From NCBI GenBank assembly GCA_003170115.1, contig PMZS01000282.1:1-32820 (forward strand): a stretch of 32,820 nucleotides of DNA, in the 5' to 3' direction. The position numbers were made by a program, and so were the translations under genes. The first letter of the stretch is position 1. Each line of letters begins with the position of its first letter. The DNA is from Spirochaetaceae bacterium. GTDB taxonomy: Bacteria; Spirochaetota; Spirochaetia; SZUA-6; Fen-1364. The notes under the pieces are model-generated. The model had not been told where the DNA came from. It saw only the letters and a list, made by a program, of their open reading frames with translations, and did no database searches. This document shows positions 30,277-32,820 of this stretch, in pieces.

Positions 30277-31383
30277 ATGGAATCGATCGGTGAAAAACTT
30301 CGGCTTGCCCGCGAGCGCAACAACCTGACAATCGACCAGGTGGCCCGCGAAACCCACGTCGCGAAGCGCTTCCTGAAGGCGTTGGAGGATGAGGACTTCG
30401 CGGCCTTCCCCGGCGAGACCTACGCAATGGGCTTCCTGCGCAGCTACTCCGAATATCTCGGTCTCAACGCGGAGGAAATCGTCGGGATCTATCGCAACAT
30501 CAAGATCCAGGAGCAGCCGCTGCCGATGAACGAGCTGCTCGAATCCAAGCCCCACCTGCCGCCGCTGCGGATCATCATCTTCGCGGTTGCCGCGGTTCTC
30601 GCCCTCGCGGCCGTGGGTTATCTCGTCTACCGGGCGACCGCCCGGGCCGCCGGCCCCGCCGCCGCGGTGCAGAAGCCCTCGCAGTCGGCGGGCACGGATT
30701 TCGTCTTCCAGGACGAGGTCCGCACGCAGTGGTTCTCGCAGGGGGATGCCATCTCCGTGCCGTACGGTGGAAAGAGCTACAGGATCGTGGTATTCGCCAT
30801 TGGCGACACGCTCACCTTGAAGGTTCCCGGCGGGACTCTCGACATGGGCCTGGGCAAGGAGAGGTACATCGACCTGGACGGGGACTCCACTCCTGAAATC
30901 CGCATCGTGTGGAACGACGTGGACCGCGGCTCTCCGCAGAAGCGGGTGAACCTCGGCCTCTACCGTACATCCGGCCAGACCGTGGCGAACGCTGCGGCCG
31001 ATGCGTCCACCGCAATCCCCACCGCCGGGTCGGCGACGCCGGCCGTGCGCTCCGACACTTTCAAGCCTGTCACCGTCGCGCAGGCTGCGCAGGCAGGGCT
31101 CTTCACGCTGGACTTCACGTTCAAGAACGACTGTCTCTTCCGATACCTCGTGGACGCCGGCGACCGCGGGGACCGCTTCTTCCAGAGGGGCGAGCAGTTC
31201 ACCATCGATACCGCACGGAAGCAGGTGACGATCTGGCTGTCGAACGCGGGAGCGGCACGCATGCGCGTGCAGGGCAGGGATTTCGAGCTGGGCGATCTCG
31301 GAGAGGTGGCCACACGCAGGATCGCGTGGCGGAACGACACGGGGTCCGGCGGGTATGTCCTCGAAATCACTCCCCTGTACTGA
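30277..31383 (+). CDS. rodZ: RodZ-like helix-turn-helix membrane protein (cell-shape factor)
   Basis: A 368-residue inner-membrane protein. Residues 1-70 form a Cro/C1-type HTH (LRLARERNNLTIDQVA, ETYAMGFLRSYSEYLGL), the part that binds MreB in RodZ. One membrane helix lies at about 98-118, then an Ala-rich stretch. The remaining extracytoplasmic part has two beta-rich regions; the last (from about 265) resembles DUF4115 (RYLVDAGDRGDRFFQRGEQF). RodZ organises the elongation complex; spirochaetes commonly encode it. AGGAAG lies in the 5-bp gap after lolA. The extracytoplasmic part is longer than in E. coli RodZ, with a linker rich in Ala, Thr and Pro near 240-262. Confidence 0.84.
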   Translation: MESIGEKLRLARERNNLTIDQVARETHVAKRFLKALEDEDFAAFPGETYAMGFLRSYSEYLGLNAEEIVGIYRNIKIQEQPLPMNELLESKPHLPPLRIIIFAVAAVLALAAVGYLVYRATARAAGPAAAVQKPSQSAGTDFVFQDEVRTQWFSQGDAISVPYGGKSYRIVVFAIGDTLTLKVPGGTLDMGLGKERYIDLDGDSTPEIRIVWNDVDRGSPQKRVNLGLYRTSGQTVANAAADASTAIPTAGSATPAVRSDTFKPVTVAQAAQAGLFTLDFTFKNDCLFRYLVDAGDRGDRFFQRGEQFTIDTARKQVTIWLSNAGAARMRVQGRDFELGDLGEVATRRIAWRNDTGSGGYVLEITPLY

Positions 31384-31400
31384 GCCCGGCTTCCGGCACG

Positions 31401-32702
31401 ATGGACGCTGACGCTTCCACCCGCCGCGCCTTCCATGTCGAAAGCCTCGGATGCGCGAAGAACCAGGTCGACTCGGAGCGCATGATTGCCTCTCTCGTTC
31501 GGGCGGGGTGGCGGCTGGCCGCGGCGCCTGACGAGGCGGACGTCCTCATCGTGAATACCTGCGGTTTCATCTCCTCCGCAAAAAAGGAATCCATCGAAAC
31601 GAGCCTCGAGCTGAAACAGCGGTACCCTGGCAAGAGGGTGATCATGGTCGGCTGTCTCACCGAGCGCTATGGGGAAGACCTCGCGCGGCAGCTGCCCGAG
31701 ATCGATGGCTTTCTCGGCAACAGGGATCCGTCGCTGATCCTGGGCCTCCTTTCCACGGAGGGGAATCGCGGGAGTCGGAATCTCTACGAGCGCTCCCACC
31801 TCCTCTCATTTCCCGGAAGCGCCTACTTGAAGATCGCGGAAGGATGCGGGAATCGCTGCACCTACTGCGCCATTCCTCTCATCCGGGGAGACCTTGCCAG
31901 CCGGCAGCCCTCGGAGATCGTCCAGGAGGCGAAGCAGCTCCTCGATCGCGGCATCATGGAGCTGGTCTTGATCGCGCAGGACCTCGGCTCCTACGGGCGT
32001 GACCTCGGCGGGCACTGCACGCTGCCGCGCCTGCTGGCCGATCTCTCGGTTCTCCCGGGCGATTTCTGGGTGCGGCTCCTGTACATTCACCCCGATCATT
32101 TCCCGAGCGGCATTCTCGACATCATGGCACGCGACCCTCGATTCCTGCCCTACTTCGACCTGCCTTTCCAGCACGCCGCCCCGCGGGTACTGCGGGCGAT
32201 GGGCAGGCGTGCCGACCCGGAGGCGAATCTCTCCCTTCTCACCCGGATCCGCGAGAGACTGCCCGGCGCGGTCATCAGGTCCACGTTCCTCCTGGGCTTC
32301 CCCGGTGAGACGGAGCAGGACTTCGAGGAGCTCCTCTCCTTCCAGTCCCGCGCCCGGCCCGACTGGCTGGGATGCTTCACGTATTCGCGGGAAGAGGACA
32401 CCCCGGCGTACGCGATGCGCGGCAGGGTGACGAAGGCGGTGGCCGATGCGCGCAAGGCTCGGGTCGAACAGCGTCAGGGCCCTCTCACCGAGCAGGCCCT
32501 GGAGGCCCACGTCGGAAGGACGCATGACGTTCTCGTGGAGGAGAGGGTCGAAGGGGAGGAGCTGTCCCTGGGACGCGCGTACTTCCAGGCTCCCGACGTT
32601 GACGGGCTTGTCGTGGTCAGGCGCAGCCTGCAGCCAGGGACGCGCTGTGCGGTCCTCATTGACCGGCGCAACGGCGTCGATCTCGAAGGGTCCCCCGCGT
32701 GA
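31401..32702 (+). CDS. rimO: Ribosomal protein uS12 methylthiotransferase
   Basis: Radical-SAM enzyme that methylthiolates an Asp of ribosomal protein S12. The 433-residue product has the N-terminal UPF0004 domain with cluster cysteines Cys18 (SLGCAKNQVDSERM), Cys53 (NTCGFI) and Cys84 (VGCLTERY). The radical-SAM cluster motif is CGNRCTYC with Cys148, Cys152 and Cys155. The C-terminus is a TRAM-type RNA- or protein-binding domain (VDGLVVVRRSL). SLGCAKNQVD and the overall length favour RimO over the tRNA enzyme MiaB. The ATG at 31401 lies 17 bp after rodZ with little ribosome binding site. The stop overlaps the GTG of the next gene (GTGA). Confidence 0.93.
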   Translation: MDADASTRRAFHVESLGCAKNQVDSERMIASLVRAGWRLAAAPDEADVLIVNTCGFISSAKKESIETSLELKQRYPGKRVIMVGCLTERYGEDLARQLPEIDGFLGNRDPSLILGLLSTEGNRGSRNLYERSHLLSFPGSAYLKIAEGCGNRCTYCAIPLIRGDLASRQPSEIVQEAKQLLDRGIMELVLIAQDLGSYGRDLGGHCTLPRLLADLSVLPGDFWVRLLYIHPDHFPSGILDIMARDPRFLPYFDLPFQHAAPRVLRAMGRRADPEANLSLLTRIRERLPGAVIRSTFLLGFPGETEQDFEELLSFQSRARPDWLGCFTYSREEDTPAYAMRGRVTKAVADARKARVEQRQGPLTEQALEAHVGRTHDVLVEERVEGEELSLGRAYFQAPDVDGLVVVRRSLQPGTRCAVLIDRRNGVDLEGSPA

Positions 32703-32820
32703 GCGAAGAGCCCGGCTACTTCGCTGCCCTGAACCCGGAACAACGGGCGGCCGTGGTTCACTCGGGGTCTCCCCTGCTGATTCTCGCCGGGGCAGGATCG
32801 GGCAAGACGCGCGTGATCAC
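32699..32820 (+). CDS. UvrD/PcrA-like superfamily 1 helicase, 3' truncated by window edge
   Basis: The first 40 codons are visible. The sequence LNPEQRAAV is motif Q, and ILAGAGSGKT is the Walker A of SF1A helicases (UvrD, PcrA, Rep). UvrD and PcrA unwind DNA in nucleotide-excision and mismatch repair. The GTG at 32699 overlaps the rimO stop. Whether it is PcrA, UvrD or Rep cannot be told from this fragment. Confidence 0.85.
   Translation, partial: MSEEPGYFAALNPEQRAAVVHSGSPLLILAGAGSGKTRVI

Noticed and set aside
1..32820. CRISPR array, tRNA or rRNA genes, phage or IS transposase genes
   Set aside because: I saw no regularly spaced direct repeats, no cloverleaf-like T-loop sequence and no integrase or transposase domain. 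A covariance-model scan for tRNA and small RNA was not possible here.

Overview
This is a GC-rich, gene-dense bacterial chromosome segment with about 27 genes and no rRNA, tRNA, CRISPR array or IS element. The best lineage clue is the small UMP kinase at 23859-24557, which is of the type known from archaea and spirochaetes. Together with the two UVR-motif proteins, a LolA-like carrier and a RodZ-like protein it points to a high-GC spirochaete (Spirochaetota). This is inference from family knowledge, not a database result.

Layout. (1) 2-5670: proteostasis operon tig-clpP-clpX-lon, followed closely by a class I/II aminotransferase (5683-6873). (2) 6923-17422: a sugar sensing and uptake locus. 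It holds a YesM/LytS-type sensor kinase that probably starts at CTG, a YesN-type AraC response regulator, a lipoprotein-like protein made of two fused periplasmic sugar-binding domains, a small secreted FecR-like protein of unknown function, and a complete YtfQ-YtfR-YtfT-YjfF-like (galactofuranose-type) ABC transporter. (3) 17441-19621, minus strand: a PHP-family phosphatase and a galactokinase, which fit a galactose or galactofuranose diet. (4) 19775-23076: a secreted DUF5666-like protein convergent with aconitase; their stop codons overlap in one CTAG. (5) 23212-26658: bifunctional nuclease with a UVR motif, UMP kinase, a SerA-like dehydrogenase, a 146-bp MITE-like inverted-repeat element and a second UVR protein. 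(6) 26736-32820: a cupin, a large TPR protein with a lectin-like N-terminus and a zinc-cluster C-terminus, then lolA, rodZ, rimO and the start of a UvrD/PcrA helicase.

How it may work together. The kinase, regulator and tandem binding protein overlap or nearly touch, as expected for a three-part extracellular sugar sensor (compare XylFII-LytS-YesN). The C-terminal half of the tandem protein is a close relative of the transporter's own binding protein downstream, so sensor and transporter probably recognise the same or a related sugar. A hairpin after the binding-protein gene and a good sigma-70-like promoter before the ATPase gene suggest that the binding protein and the membrane components are expressed separately.

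The most notable non-coding observations are the MITE-like element with a flanking ATTTT duplication, and the divergent UMP kinase/SerA gene pair whose promoters sit exactly where leaderless mRNAs would be produced.
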